From: Xestospongia muta
Lineage: Eukaryota; Porifera; Demospongiae; Haplosclerida; Petrosiidae
NCBI GenBank assembly: GCA_963693285.1
Contig: OY848918.1
Coordinates: 20,657,484-20,721,483 of the forward strand
Direction of reading: 5' to 3'
DNA: 64,000 nt
Position 1 is the stretch's first letter. The number at the start of each line of letters is the position of its first letter. The notes below the pieces were generated by a model. It did no database searches. It saw only the letters and a program-made list of their open reading frames with translations, and was not told the origin of the DNA. This document shows positions 38,630-50,996 of this stretch, piece after piece. Position numbers and translations under genes: made by a program.

Positions 38630-39583
38630 GATTAAATATATCACTTTCTGATGGTCAGCTGTAATTATCACAAGTATATTGAAAACTGTGTGTAATTGTC
38701 ATCACTAGAGAATTGATGAGCTGTTGCCATGTATCTCTAGTTAAGTAATCTAGATTGCTTAATTTAATCTAATGAGCTAATAACCTTTCAGATGAAATTA
38801 AAAAAATCAAAATTATAAAAGTTTCTTAAAAGTAAATTTTGATAGTCTAATGCTTTGTCTATAATTACCTGTAACTTTGTTTTATAGTTGTCAATAATGG
38901 GAGAAGGAACAGCATTTATGACATTCTCCTGTTAACAACATGTAACATACATGATTGATTTAAGGGAGAACAACTGTTGTAGTTATAAAAGATATTACCT
39001 AGGTTTACTGTTTGTACTACATATAAAAACATGCCATTAAAGGGCAGCTTTGCTATTTGAAATCTATCACCTTTTCTCACTGACAAACTCATTTGCGGTT
39101 GTTGCTTCGTTAATTATGAGTATAATCTATCACTTTCTGATGGCTAGCTGTAATTATCAAAAATATATTGGAAGCTGTGTGCAATTGTCATCACTTGAGA
39201 ATTGACTAAGTGTTGCCGTGTATCTCTAGTAAGTACTGTATATTGCTAAATTTTATCTTTTTGCACAGCAGATATGAAATCCAACGAAAGAAAAAAAAAT
39301 AAGCTGTTGTTTTATTGAGTTATTAAGCTGCAGTAACTATCAATATTATATAGGATGACAGTAGCTGTTGCCCTGTCTATTGCCTTCTCCTGTTTTATTC
39401 TAAGTATATCTGTATAGATGATATCTAAAAATGCAGAAATTCTGATATAACTAGATTCTTAACTGTTATATGTTGAAATGATCTGTTTTGGTCATTTTAA
39501 CATTACAGTCTTAAATGTTGTATAATGGTTATAAACACTCTCTCCCTCTCTCTCTCCCTCCCTCTCTCTCTCTTTGTCTCTCT

Positions 39584-39657
<74 letters not shown>

Positions 39658-40941
39658 CAATTGTTTTAGACATTTATTTCATTTAATATATTTATCGTAC
39701 AGACTTGCGAACACATCAATTTAAGAAATCTAGTAATTAAATAAGGTTAATTTTATTTTTTTAATTATTAAAATAATGATCCTTTTTCAGATTTAATATT
39801 TTACCTTCATCTGTAAATTTGTTTTACTATTTTCAATAATGGACAAGGGATAGTATTTATGACATTCTCCTGTAAACTACCTATAACATTCATGATTGAT
39901 GTAAGGGAGAACAGGTGTTCCAGTATCTAGTTTCACTGTCTGCACTGCATATATGAACATGTCCATTAGAGAACAGGTTTGTCTGCAACTTAGGAAATCT
40001 ATCACCTTCTCTTGTTGACAGGCTGATTTGCACCTATTCCCTGTTTAATTAAAGATTGAAATCTATCACCTTCTGATGGCCACCTGTAATCTCCAACAGT
40101 ATATTGGTGGATATTCTCTAGTTGTTTGTCAGCTGTTTGCAATTGTCAACATTAGAGAATTGACTAGCTGTTACCTTGTATATCTAGTTAAGTAATTGAT
40201 ATTGCTTAATTTTACCTTTTTGCACACATGATATCAACATGCAATGAAAGGGCAGCTGTTGTCTTATTGAGTTGGGCAGCTTTAACTATCAATGAATGTA
40301 TATAGTAGGGCAGGAGCTAGGGGAGCAGTTACATTGTCTACAACTTTTGATTGCATTATAGGTATTCAGTAATGGTTGATATTTGTTTACTTTATTTTTT
40401 ATGCAGATAGAAAAACATGTAGAAATATTAACATAACTAAATTTCTCTGCTTGAGTAATATTCTTAGTTAACAAAATCTTTTAACGTTCATTTAATTTGA
40501 GGAAAGGTAACTTAATAAAATGTCATAAGGTGTTATAACCTCATTATCTCACTATCTTTCTCTTATTTATTGATGAAGCAATAGAAGATATGTAATAAAT
40601 AAAAAAATATCAAAATAACAAATGATAATTATTATAATATAGTAAACAGAGCAGATTATTATCAGAATTTACACTTAAAAAACCTTCATAAGTTTGATTT
40701 TATTTCTTTTGAAAGATTATTAGCTCGTTCCATTAGATTAACAGGAGCCCTTGAAATACCAACAACAAAGTCAATCATCGTTTACCAAGAGTCCATCAAC
40801 AAGTGAAGACTCGCTAATAAAATTGGTGGAAATGCAAAAATGTAAGAGGGGTAGAAAGAGATTTCACACAGATGTCATAAAAAGGTGTTATAAGATCATT
40901 ATCTCACTATCTCTCTCTCTCTCTTTTGCTCTCTCTTTATG

Positions 40942-40988
<47 letters not shown>

Positions 40989-41570
40989 ATCTATCTTTTT
41001 CTCTCTCTCTCTAGCAACTGTTTTAGACTTTTGTTTCATTTAAAGGTGATCAGTTAGTTACACTGTACTTATACAGATTAGCATACACATCATTTTGAGA
41101 AGTCTAGTAATTAAATAAATTTTATTTATTATTAAAAATATCGAAAAATGAGAGTTTTTAGTTTTAATTAATTACCTTATTCTGTAGGTTTGTTTAGTAG
41201 TTGTCAATAATGAGAAAGGTAGAGTATTTATGACATTCTCCTGTTAACTACCTATAACATTCATGATTGATATAACAGAGAACAGCTGTTGTAATTACAA
41301 AAGATATTACCTAGTTTCACTGTTTGCATTGTATATCAACATGCCATTAAAAGACAGCTTTGCCATTTGGGAAATCTATCACCTTCTCCTGGTGACTAGC
41401 TGATCTGCAGCAGTTCCCTTTTGAATTTAAGATTGAAATCTATCACCTTCTAATGGCCACCTGTAATTACAAACAGTATATTAAAGGATACTATCTATCT
41501 GTTTGCAATTATCAACACTAGAGAATTGGCTAGCTGTTGCCTTGAATATTATTACATGTTGATACATGAA
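38630..41570 (+). repeat. R1 repeat array, unit 2
   Basis: Colinear with 4,980-7,950. CT tracts are at 39,538-39,655 and 40,909-41,012. They differ in length from their unit 1 counterparts, as expected for microsatellite slippage after the duplication. Confidence 0.6.
40751..40905 (+). pseudogene. Coding-like fragment in R1, unit 2 copy
   Basis: Counterpart of 7,081-7,252. The frame from KYQQQSQSSFTKSPSTSED to GRKRFHTDVIKRCYK is retained, but an extra T just upstream shifts the preceding codons. Not recognised beyond a vague similarity to transposase N-termini. Confidence 0.3.
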
Positions 41571-41999
41571 TTTTAAGCAGAAAAGCTAAGTCATCTGCTA
41601 ATAAATAACTAAACCAGATGTTCTTGTATTATGACTATCAGGCATGTTATAAGGTTTGGAGATCTCAGCCTATATCTCTTTTCTGTACTTAGATCAGGTG
41701 TTGAACCAAACTGTTATGACTCAGCATAATAGACCTCTAAATTAGGATTGACGTCTGTTTTACTGTTTCATTATATCGTCACATATTTTCTGCTGCATAA
41801 CTCTCACAATATGCATCATGCAATGTTCTGGCTTAATTAGGTATTTTAATGTTAGTTTTATTCAAAACTTTTTTAACAAGTGCACAATAAAAAATGAAGG
41901 TCTATAAAATAAGAAAATTAAAAAAATTCAAAAATTTAGCCTCTATTTGTAATGTTTTGTATTCCTCTTATCACGTTTTAGTATCACAGCTTACTATTA

Positions 42000-42213
42000 T
42001 TATTTCCTTGAATCAACTAATTTGAAAGTGCACTTAGCGCTTGTATTTTTAGCATAAGGTCCACTAACTATCTCAACTGCATAGGGACCTTCATTCAACT
42101 TTTTGAAATTAAAGGAAGGCATTTGTCTTTCTCTATACGTAAAATCAACCTGAATTACTTCATTTCAAATTGTCATTTTAAAAGTACCAGATGTTGAACC
42201 ATGGTTTTGTTGT
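42000..42213 (-). pseudogene. Opposite-strand orphan-exon paralogue, unit 2 copy
   Basis: Minus strand: GTFKMTI, TGA, NEVIQVDFTYRERQMPSFNF, KKLNEGPYAVEIVSGPYA, CTFKLVDSRK then stop. Only the single TGA interrupts it. Upstream (higher coordinates) a GTAAGT donor and a ~43-bp intron-like stretch are intact here, whereas unit 1 has a deletion that removes that donor. Confidence 0.5.
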
Positions 42214-42559
42214 CTTTGAATGATAAAGAATTTTAAATACTTTAGATTCAACTTACTCCTCCAAAAGTATAATCAGAAGAAAAGGGTAAGTGTTAAAGTT
42301 ACAATTGATGTAAATCTCTCATGCAGTAAATATTGTGCCAAAAATAAAAGAGAAGTTATTTTCTCAATAAAAGAGAGTAATGAACAAGAGAAATAAGGAG
42401 TGGTAGTGACCACTTACCTAGTAATACTAAAAGAGGCATATTAGGTGCATGAGTGTAGTACTTAATAGCATTGTTTGTTTAGTTGATTATCAATTTTTAC
42501 ATGTTGGAGTTACAAGTTGGAAAGAGGTATGTGAAAACATAACATACATTACTTAACTA

Positions 42560-43301
42560 GGAAACGATACCTAGCCTCCTAGTGTTGACAATGGCATACA
42601 GTTGGCAAACAGCTAGAGAGCTTTCCTTCAATTTACTGTTAATATTTACAGCTGGCCCTCAGAAAGTGACAGATTTCATTCTGAAATTAAAGTGATAACA
42701 ACCGCAGTTGAAGGACATTAACAAAAGAAGGTGATAAATTTCCTTTTAGGCAACAGCTGCACTCTAATGGCATGTTGATGCATGTAGTGCAAACAGGAGG
42801 ACTACATGATATCTTTTATAACTATATACAATAGCTGCTGTTCCATTAGGACAATTATGAATGTTATATACTGATTGAAATCAGTAAACAGGAGAATGTG
42901 ATAACTTCCTAAATAACCCAGACAAAAGCTGTCCCTGCTTTCATTATGAAATAACTATAAAGTAAACTTACTATTTATTATTATGTACTTTTTTAGCTTG
43001 ATTTCTCTAATAGACAGTATTAAAAGTATTCATCAAATTCGATTAATAGTTATTGAGATATTATAATTATAGTCATTGATTTTAATAATAAATATTTTCA
43101 TTAAATTAATTTTGTGGTTTGTAAATTTAGATTATATAATTGCATGATAACTGCATTAACAGTGAAAATCAAAGTCATGAATGTTTATTAATTACAAATT
43201 TTGATAACCTTCTAGTCTGTTTACTATATATTATAACTTGTAATTTTGATAACTTCTATAATTTTTATATATTTTCAGTTGCTTTAAGCAACAGATAAAT
43301 A

Positions 43302-43348
<47 letters not shown>

Positions 43349-43850
43349 ACAACCCCTTTTCACAAGAACTAATTAAGGTTCCTCAATTTAAATAAAACTG
43401 AAGAGGTGTTGTGAACATAAAATTGATCAATCACAGGAATCTAGTTATGTTAATAATTGTTTCTACATATTATACTATCTACATAGTGGGAGTAAAATAA
43501 AGAAATATCCATTGCTGATATATATATATAATTAGAATAAAACTAAAGAAAGCTATAGACATGGTAAGAGTTGCTCTAGCATCTGTCAAGTTATATTGTT
43601 CATAATTACAACTAGTCAATCAAGATTATACAATTGGCTTACTCATTAGGTAAGACAATCACTATAACTGAATGCAAACAAGGTAAATAGGCAATATAGA
43701 TTACATCAAAGTTGCCCAGACTCCTAGTATTGACAATAGCACATAGCTAAAAAATGCTAATCAATTGCCCTCCAGTGTGAACCAATTAATTGAAGAGAGC
43801 CAACTTGATAGATTTCAATTTTAAATTTCAAAGGCAAAAGCTAAATCCTT
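42560..43850 (-). repeat. Inverted R1 copies, unit 2
   Basis: Colinear with 8,990-10,300. The GA tract lies at 43,302-43,346. Confidence 0.6.
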
Positions 43851-44394
43851 AGTTTTGTATGAAAATGACAGTGGCCATCAGGAGAAAATAATATTTCTTA
43901 AGTACGAACTGTAACATTTTTCATCTAATATATTAATACCTGGAATTTAAACAGATAAATTAAGTGAAGACCATATCTTTCATTATGACAATGAGCCATT
44001 ATATAAGTAGTTAATTTTCATACTTCTAAATTACTGTTGAACTAGAATTGTTTTTATGCCACAACATAATAGACATGTATCTTATGAGTAATTCTGCAAG
44101 TCACTCTGCTGTCATGAAATTCCTTAACTGATGTCAATGTGATGGAGATAAATCTATCAATCTCCATCAATACACTTTTTTTTATTTTTTTCATTACTTG
44201 CATTTGATATAGTAATTTAGGGTTATTATTAATGATAACTTTATTTAAAACTTTTTTTTACAACTATATGATATAAAATAATGACCTATATATACAATAA
44301 GGGAACCAAAAAAGCTGTAAACCTTTAGTCTCTATTTGTACTGTTATTTATTACCTTTTTCAAATTTGCTATCACAGCTCTTTATTATTTCCTT

Positions 44395-44557
44395 GGATCA
44401 TGTTTAAAGGATCATGTCAAACATATTGTCAAAAGATAAAGGTGTGATACATTATATTTTAATGTTTGTAAGCTTTCTTTATTTAAAAATTTTGATGTAC
44501 CCAATTCTAAAAGAACAATTGATAATTACTTGTTCTTTTAGAATTGGCTACATCAAA
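44395..44557. pseudogene. CARD-exon relic and hairpin, unit 2 copy
   Basis: Relic CARD codons (taaaggatcatgtcaaaca, ~44,406) are followed by the palindrome with arms 44,491-44,518 and 44,530-44,557. The left arm has one mismatch (gtaccc for gtagcc) that is absent from unit 1. Confidence 0.65.
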
Positions 44558-44959
44558 GTTTAAAAAAGAGTTTGCAACTATTCAAGTTACAAGCAAACAT
44601 CCACTTTACATAGTTTATACATTATAAGATAGTCATAATATGTTAATATTTACTTTGTTATATTAAGTTAGTTAGTGAACTGTCTTGTATTTAATTAAAT
44701 TCTTGGAAATGTAATTATTTCATGATTGCATACACATGATATATATTTTAAACAGATCTCATACATCGTGACATTATTCTTTCTCTGATGTATGTTAATC
44801 CTGTGATGTTTCTAAATGATTGAATACTTATCAATATTTACTATTAAAATATCAAGGAGCTATTCGGAGCCCTACCCAATTTAATCGCAAAACAGGGAAC
44901 ATTGTCTGGTACCAGGATATAATTTTCAACAACATATATCTATCAAACTCTATTTCCAA

Positions 44960-46130
44960 TGGCGTAGTTTTCTCAGTATAAGTGATCCAGATACATTGCA
45001 GGAAATGATGGAGGACACTGATATCAACTACAGTGATGATGATTTTGAAGGTACTGGTTATGTGAATGATGATAATTGTTTTATAAGAAAAATGAAAGTA
45101 GTATTACTTTTACTACACCTAACAGTTACCGCTACTGTGTCTGTTGTTTTTACCCTAAACTTCAACTACTGCTGCTATTGGTCCAACTTCTACTAATACG
45201 TCTCCATTTCAAGACAATCTGGAGTAACGAGCAACAACTCTTGAGAAGATCCTGTTAATTATTTCAATCAACTATGGATAAACACAATAAGTAATGAAAT
45301 ATTACATCAAACAAACCTCTATAGTCAACATTATATTAACTCTCATGATGATCATCTACAGCACCATCCTATACCTTGATTGCATGATTTTACTAACATC
45401 AATTCATCCTAGGAGAGCTCTATAATTTTTTGATAACATTAGTAATCATAATAAGTGTTGTCAGTATACCATCTATTCAAATATATTGGTGCACAAATTG
45501 GCCACTTATCAATGACTGCTCTCAAAAAGTAATGTCCATCTGAAGATAAGTTTCTTCTTTTTCTAATTTCTTCATCTATCAGACAATGATAACTATACTT
45601 ACTATGTACAAGTTGGATATGATCACTTATTATAAATTTAACCAATCACTGCTCACCTGATTAGTCAGTTCCAATCATTATACACTCTGAACCAAAGCAG
45701 TAGTAAAAGAGGAGAGGATATCAGTTCTAAGAGTTGTCAATCTTTTCTTAGTACCTCCACAAAAAGCCACACAAAAGAGGGATGAAGGCTTGGATACTTA
45801 CTGATGGCGAAAGTGGCTACATGTTGAACTGGGACATCTACACTGGAAAATCTGAGTACTGTGATAGAGATTTACCACTGTCAACTCATGTTGTTCTTTA
45901 CCTGACAGCTGATGGGTATAACTACACAAGTCCATACTTGTGTAAATGGCTAAATGAAACTGGTTCTGGAATCTGTGGTACAGTCAAGCTAAGCAGAAAA
46001 GGAATACCTATTTAATCCACAAGAGAAAAAAAGGTGAAATCACAACATACTATGATGTATGCATACTTGGAGTTAAGTGGATGGATAAAAGAGTTATGGC
46101 TGCCCTTTCTACTATTGACTACTAAACCTG
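44960..46130 (+). pseudogene. Fossil piggyBac (relic 3)
   Basis: Unit 2 counterpart of 11,340-12,730. The N-terminal acidic stretch (EMMEDTDINYSDDDFEGTGY) and the block MKAWILTDGESGYMLNWDIY-TGK (45,782-45,850, the KAWxLxDxxSGYxWxxxIYTGK motif after the first catalytic Asp) are clearer here. Codons for DDDSIVKFQRHTN and MGGVNKVDN, still present in relic 1, have been deleted around 46,120. Confidence 0.75.
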
Positions 46131-47215
46131 GCTATCATCTCTCACATATTGATTTCTTTCTACAGGTAGTTCAAGCTCTTATCAATAAGTACTCAACAAT
46201 ACACTTATAGTACGTACTGTACCACAACGTATGCCAGGCTGACTAAGTGGTCAATTTTTTCTACTCCTTAGCTTAATACGGGGCTGTATAGTATGCAGCG
46301 GAAGACAATCTGGTAACAGAAAATAAACCAAAATCAAATGTAACATTATGTGATATTCATCTTTGTATACATCCTTGTTTTAAGAAGTATCATATGCTCA
46401 AAAACTATAAGAACATTCATGCTATATGTTAGTTGAATAAATTGTTTCACACACTTATAATCATTTATTTCTACATCATCATAACTGTTAATGTAGTCAG
46501 GTATAAGGCATACACAGGACAATAAACATGTACACAATCAAATACGCTCATTTTAAGCAATACATACCTTTACACAAAGTCTTATCTGCTGTTTCATTTA
46601 CATTTTACTTACCTATCTTGTAATCAACTCAAATATCGTAGTCAACTAAAGTTAAGTCAAACATGGCGAGTTAATTTTGACGCGTGCAATTCATTCAAGT
46701 CCAAACTCGTCTCTGAAAAGGGCAAGGAGAATATAGGGGAAATGAAGAGTATTTTTTAAAGAACATGTGAGTAAAAAACTTACCATTTGTACGAAGAGAA
46801 TTGTAGGAAGGCTTGACCAACTTCAACTATAACATTGCAATCCCCTCTGCCCATAGCGGTTCGTGGCTGACCATACAAACTATTTTTAGACTCTTACTAT
46901 AAATAGAACAACCTCTACTATAAATAGAAAATACAATAACAGTTAAGTAGTTGATTCAATCAAATTTTATCCCACACCACGCCCTTAGCGAGCAATTTTA
47001 GCATAACGGAGATAAAGGATTAATAACAATTAATAACAACATATGATACAGTACATCACTTACTAAATCGTTAACTTAGTATTACAACAACCAGATTCTT
47101 TATGTGCTCATTAGTTATTGATCAATTCTATTATTCTAACACCATCATAGCTTCACGGACATCACTTCCTCTTCATCCTGCTCCTACCACTGACTGTCTT
47201 ATTTAAACATCTAAA
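46130..47215. other. Post-piggyBac flank, unit 2
   Basis: Colinear with 12,740-13,790. No gene is seen. Contains the ccacgcccttagcgagc block at 46,975. Confidence 0.5.
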
Positions 47216-50160
47216 TATCACCTGTCAAATGACAAAATTCAATTCTTTTAAATTATCTATAATTTATTTAAATATAACTATAGAATATGATAGATATATT
47301 ATATAAATTCGTTACTGCTATTAAAACACCATTACTATCAACTTAATAATGTACATCATTATATGTAGTACTGATGTCTTGTTACAACTTTGAGTATCTA
47401 GGATCACATTTAAATGAACTAGTGTCACATTGATACATGTGTCCTTTTTAGTGGATGATACTGATAGTATACTGTAGAAGTATAAGCATAATTATTATAA
47501 TAAATTAATGAGATATCTCTTCATATATAGAGATTTATACAGTTATTAACATAATTAAAACTAGAAGTAATGATAAATATGTGATTGTTATGTAAAGATG
47601 ACAATGTCAGAATAATTTTAAAAGAAAGAGAACATTTTCTTTTATGATCTCCTCTACCAAAGAATCTAATGAAGAATGTAATATTATGACACAATAATGA
47701 GTATTGGAATTACTTTTATTGTTATCAAGTGGTAGACTTTACTAAGCGGATGTTGATCATATATGATCATATAGTGTACAGTACATACATAGTGTGAGTG
47801 TATATCTATTACATATAGTAGTAGTTAGTAGACAGACAGTATACTCTATCTTACTATAATTAGGTTATAGTTGATTTAGTTAGTAGAGTTTCCTCATTCC
47901 AATGTAGTAGTTATTACTATCTAACTATGTCACCTACTTCCTGTATTATCTATAGACACCTTGATATTAGGAATAGTGGTCAGTTGAAGGAACTACACTT
48001 ATCCACACAACTACACTAAATAGTGTGGTCTTGTCAACTTTAAAGGTAAACTATTGGTGGTAACAACATTAACTAAAACATTATTAAATGTAAAGAATGC
48101 ATGTAATTCTGATGAATGACCACTTTGCAAGTCAAAAAGACTTTCTGTTATTTTACTCAATGTTGTATTGTCTACTCATACATCACTATACAGCCGGTAG
48201 CATAGGTTTATTTTGAATGTGTTCATTCTTTATTTTTTTTTATATTTTAATTATAACATTTACTAATGTAGAAATCAAGGACATAAAATTGAGAGTTCAT
48301 ACAAGACTGGTACGTTTGATTAGCAAAATGTAACATAGCTTGATTATGACAGCAAATTTCATCTATATTAATAATTAAACTTCAATTCACTCAAGCTGCC
48401 CAATACAGTGTTTACACACTTCTATGACAGATTTTAGAGGATGAGTGTGAATGTTCCAGCCCACACAATTAATGAAAATACAAGATCGTACCCATCAAGT
48501 GTTGCCTCAGTGTTTCTTAATTTCATTGATACTCTGTGACTAGGACACTGGTATTTTCACTGACTTAACAATATATTTATATTTCTATAAACTATAAAAA
48601 TAACTTAAGAAAAGACATTGATGGTCCTCTTAATTAGGACTGTTTTATGAGGAAAACAGTACTGTTGTGTATAGTTCAACTATAATTGTCCACTAGTAAT
48701 ACATATTATTATATGTAGTCAGGTACTATTATACAATATAATAGAATACTCTAGTGTTAACAACTGTACAGTATTCAGTAAGTGTTTTGTATTTTTAATT
48801 ATAAATACTGATTGCATTCCTTAGTAATAATCAAAAACTTACTCATTCCATATAAATATAAGGAAACATGTACTGATGTATAAATTGTTAAATAATATCT
48901 TAGACAATCACTTAATCTGTCAAATGAAAAAATTATATTTCTTTCAAATGTCTATCTGTCATTAAAATATAACTATGGAATAATAGATATATTATATAAT
49001 TGTGTTACAGCTATAAAAAGAAAACATTACTATCAGTTCAATATACATGATTATGTGTAGTACTGATCTCTTGTTAGAACTTTGATTATCTAAGAATGTA
49101 CTAAAGAATTAGTGTCACATTGACACATGTGTCCTTTATAATGAATGATACTGATAGTATATTGTAGAAGTATGTGATAATATGTTAATGAGATGAATTT
49201 TCATTTTTGGAGATCTAGTTAATAGACTTATTGACATATAACTAGAAGTACTAATAGTAAGATAATGAGATGAATTTTCATTTATGGAGATGTAGTTAAA
49301 TAGACTTATTGACATATTCCTCCTAATTATGAGTGTTATGAAGAAACCAGTACTGTTGTGTATAGTTGTAATTTAATTTTCCAATATATACACTACCTGT
49401 ATATTATAGTATATTAGTATATATAGTCATGTACTGTTAGTATGATAGAATACTCTATTGTTAGCTGTATAGTGTTGAGGGAGTGTTTAGTGTTTGTAAT
49501 TATAAACACTAATTGCATTCCTTAGTAATAATCCAAAACTTGAATGTGTCACAGAATGTCTAATTCCAAATGTCAAGATATTGATCAGCAACTTCCTCAT
49601 TTTCAGATGCATCAACAGCAATGCTCACAAGATGCATTGGTATCTTCACTAGGTATCTGGGTAATGTCTTTTCAAGCACTCCTTTCTAGTTTATCTTTCA
49701 CTTTTTTAAATTGTGTCAAATGACAAAAATTAATTCCTCTTAAATGACCCATCTGTAGAATGATAAATATATTATATAAATGTGTTACAGCTATTAAAAC
49801 ACCATTACTATCAGTTTAATATACATGATTATGTATAATATTAATGTCTTGTTACAAGTTTGATTTCTCTAAGAATATACATGGAGAATTAGTGTCACAT
49901 TGATACATGTGTCCTTTATAATGAATGATACTGATAGTATACTGTAAAAGTATATGATAATAGCATAATGAGATGATTTTCATTATGGAGATCTAGTTAA
50001 GTAGACATATTGACATATAACTAGAAGTAATAACAAATACACTATTGTTGTTTAAATATGATACTGTCAGAATAATTCTAATTGAATGAGAACAATATCT
50101 GTTACAATCTCCTCTTCCAAAGAATCTAATGAAAGAATACTATGTTGTGACATAGTAATG
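47215..50160 (+). repeat. Promoter-proximal block amplified to three copies, with a leader fragment
   Basis: The block with ..gttacagctattaaaacacc.. and ..gacacatgtgtcctttataa.. occurs near 47,215-47,520, 48,900-49,180 and 49,720-49,960. A neighbouring block (..cagtactgttgtgtatagtt.. to ..cattccttagtaataatc..) occurs at 48,655-48,835 and 49,335-49,535. Unit 1 has only one copy of the first block (13,770). 47,772-47,965 repeats the leader intron plus the start of the leader exon (..ctatagacacct..), again without a following coding exon. Confidence 0.6.
49556..49660 (+). CDS. Candidate alternative first exon for gene B
   Basis: ATG at 49,556 opens 35 codons (MSNSKCQDIDQQLPHFQMHQ..., Gln/His/Ser-rich) ending at a phase-0 donor gtaatg (49,661). 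Phase 0 matches ankyrin exon 2 of gene B, and the MS start with acidic/Gln residues resembles the standard exon 1 (MSQEEL). No counterpart is seen in unit 1. Weak: a chance open frame is possible. Confidence 0.25.
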
Positions 50161-50411
50161 ACTAATGACATTACTTTTATAGTTATTAAGTAACAGAACA
50201 CACAAAGTGCACGTGGATAGAAAACCAATGTGTTGTTACATTGAAACAGGATATATTATATTAACGATATTAGTCATACATAATTGTGTAGTTGTTTATG
50301 ATATTTAGTTCTGTATACTGAGGTAGCTACTGTGAACATTAATACATTGCTCTTTAATGTGAAATTAATACTAATCTCTTGAGTTGCTATCCCCAGAAGA
50401 TTTTCACTTTA

Positions 50412-50538
50412 GGCAGTGTCTATTTGTCCGGCAGGAAATGTATACTTTTTTGTGTATTAAACTGATCCCCACCCCCTAAACCTAACCTACCTTTATACAA
50501 CAAAGTACACATTTCCTGCCAGACAAATAGACACTACG
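50412..50538. mobile_element. 127-bp MITE with 9-bp target duplication
   Basis: Ends are near-perfect inverted repeats of about 40 bp (left ggcagtgtctatttgtccgg.., right ..agacaaatagacactacg). The element is flanked on both sides by ttcacttta (50,403-50,411 and 50,539-50,547). Unit 1 has the single uninterrupted site (14,565-14,580). The 9-bp duplication points to the MULE superfamily. Confidence 0.85.
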
Positions 50539-50710
50539 TTCACTTTACACAAAGTGGGCAACAATACAAGACTAACTAATATCTAGACACTAAATTCTCA
50601 TCTTTGGAACATAACTATGATTGTATAAGTTTCACAACATTTTTGACCAACACAAAATAGTTTATCTAACACCTGTCTTTGTTCTTTCTATTTCCAAAAC
50701 TCTACAAGTC

Positions 50711-50948
50711 GTAATTGTGTGTGTGATACTTCCGCCCACTTATATTAGCCTAGTAATTAAAATTGGTGGGCGTGTCAGAGTTGCCATAACAACCGCCAAA
50801 CAACGCAGTCACACAAGAAGAACAGGTTAGTAGATCACACACTATACTATAATTTGGTTACAGTTGATTTAGTTAGTAGAGTTTCGTCATTCCAATGTAG
50901 TATATAGCTATTACTATCTATGTCACCTACTTCCTGTATTATCTATAG
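50711..50948 (+). promoter_or_regulatory. Gene B promoter-proximal block and leader intron
   Basis: Matches gene A 18,178-18,288 with small indels (one extra aga before the donor). The leader intron (50,826-50,948, 123 nt) lacks the atagtgtacag half present in gene A's 257-nt version. Confidence 0.5.
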
Positions 50949-50996
50949 ACACCTGACATAGGAACAGTTACCATCTAAGGACCAACACTTTTCAAA

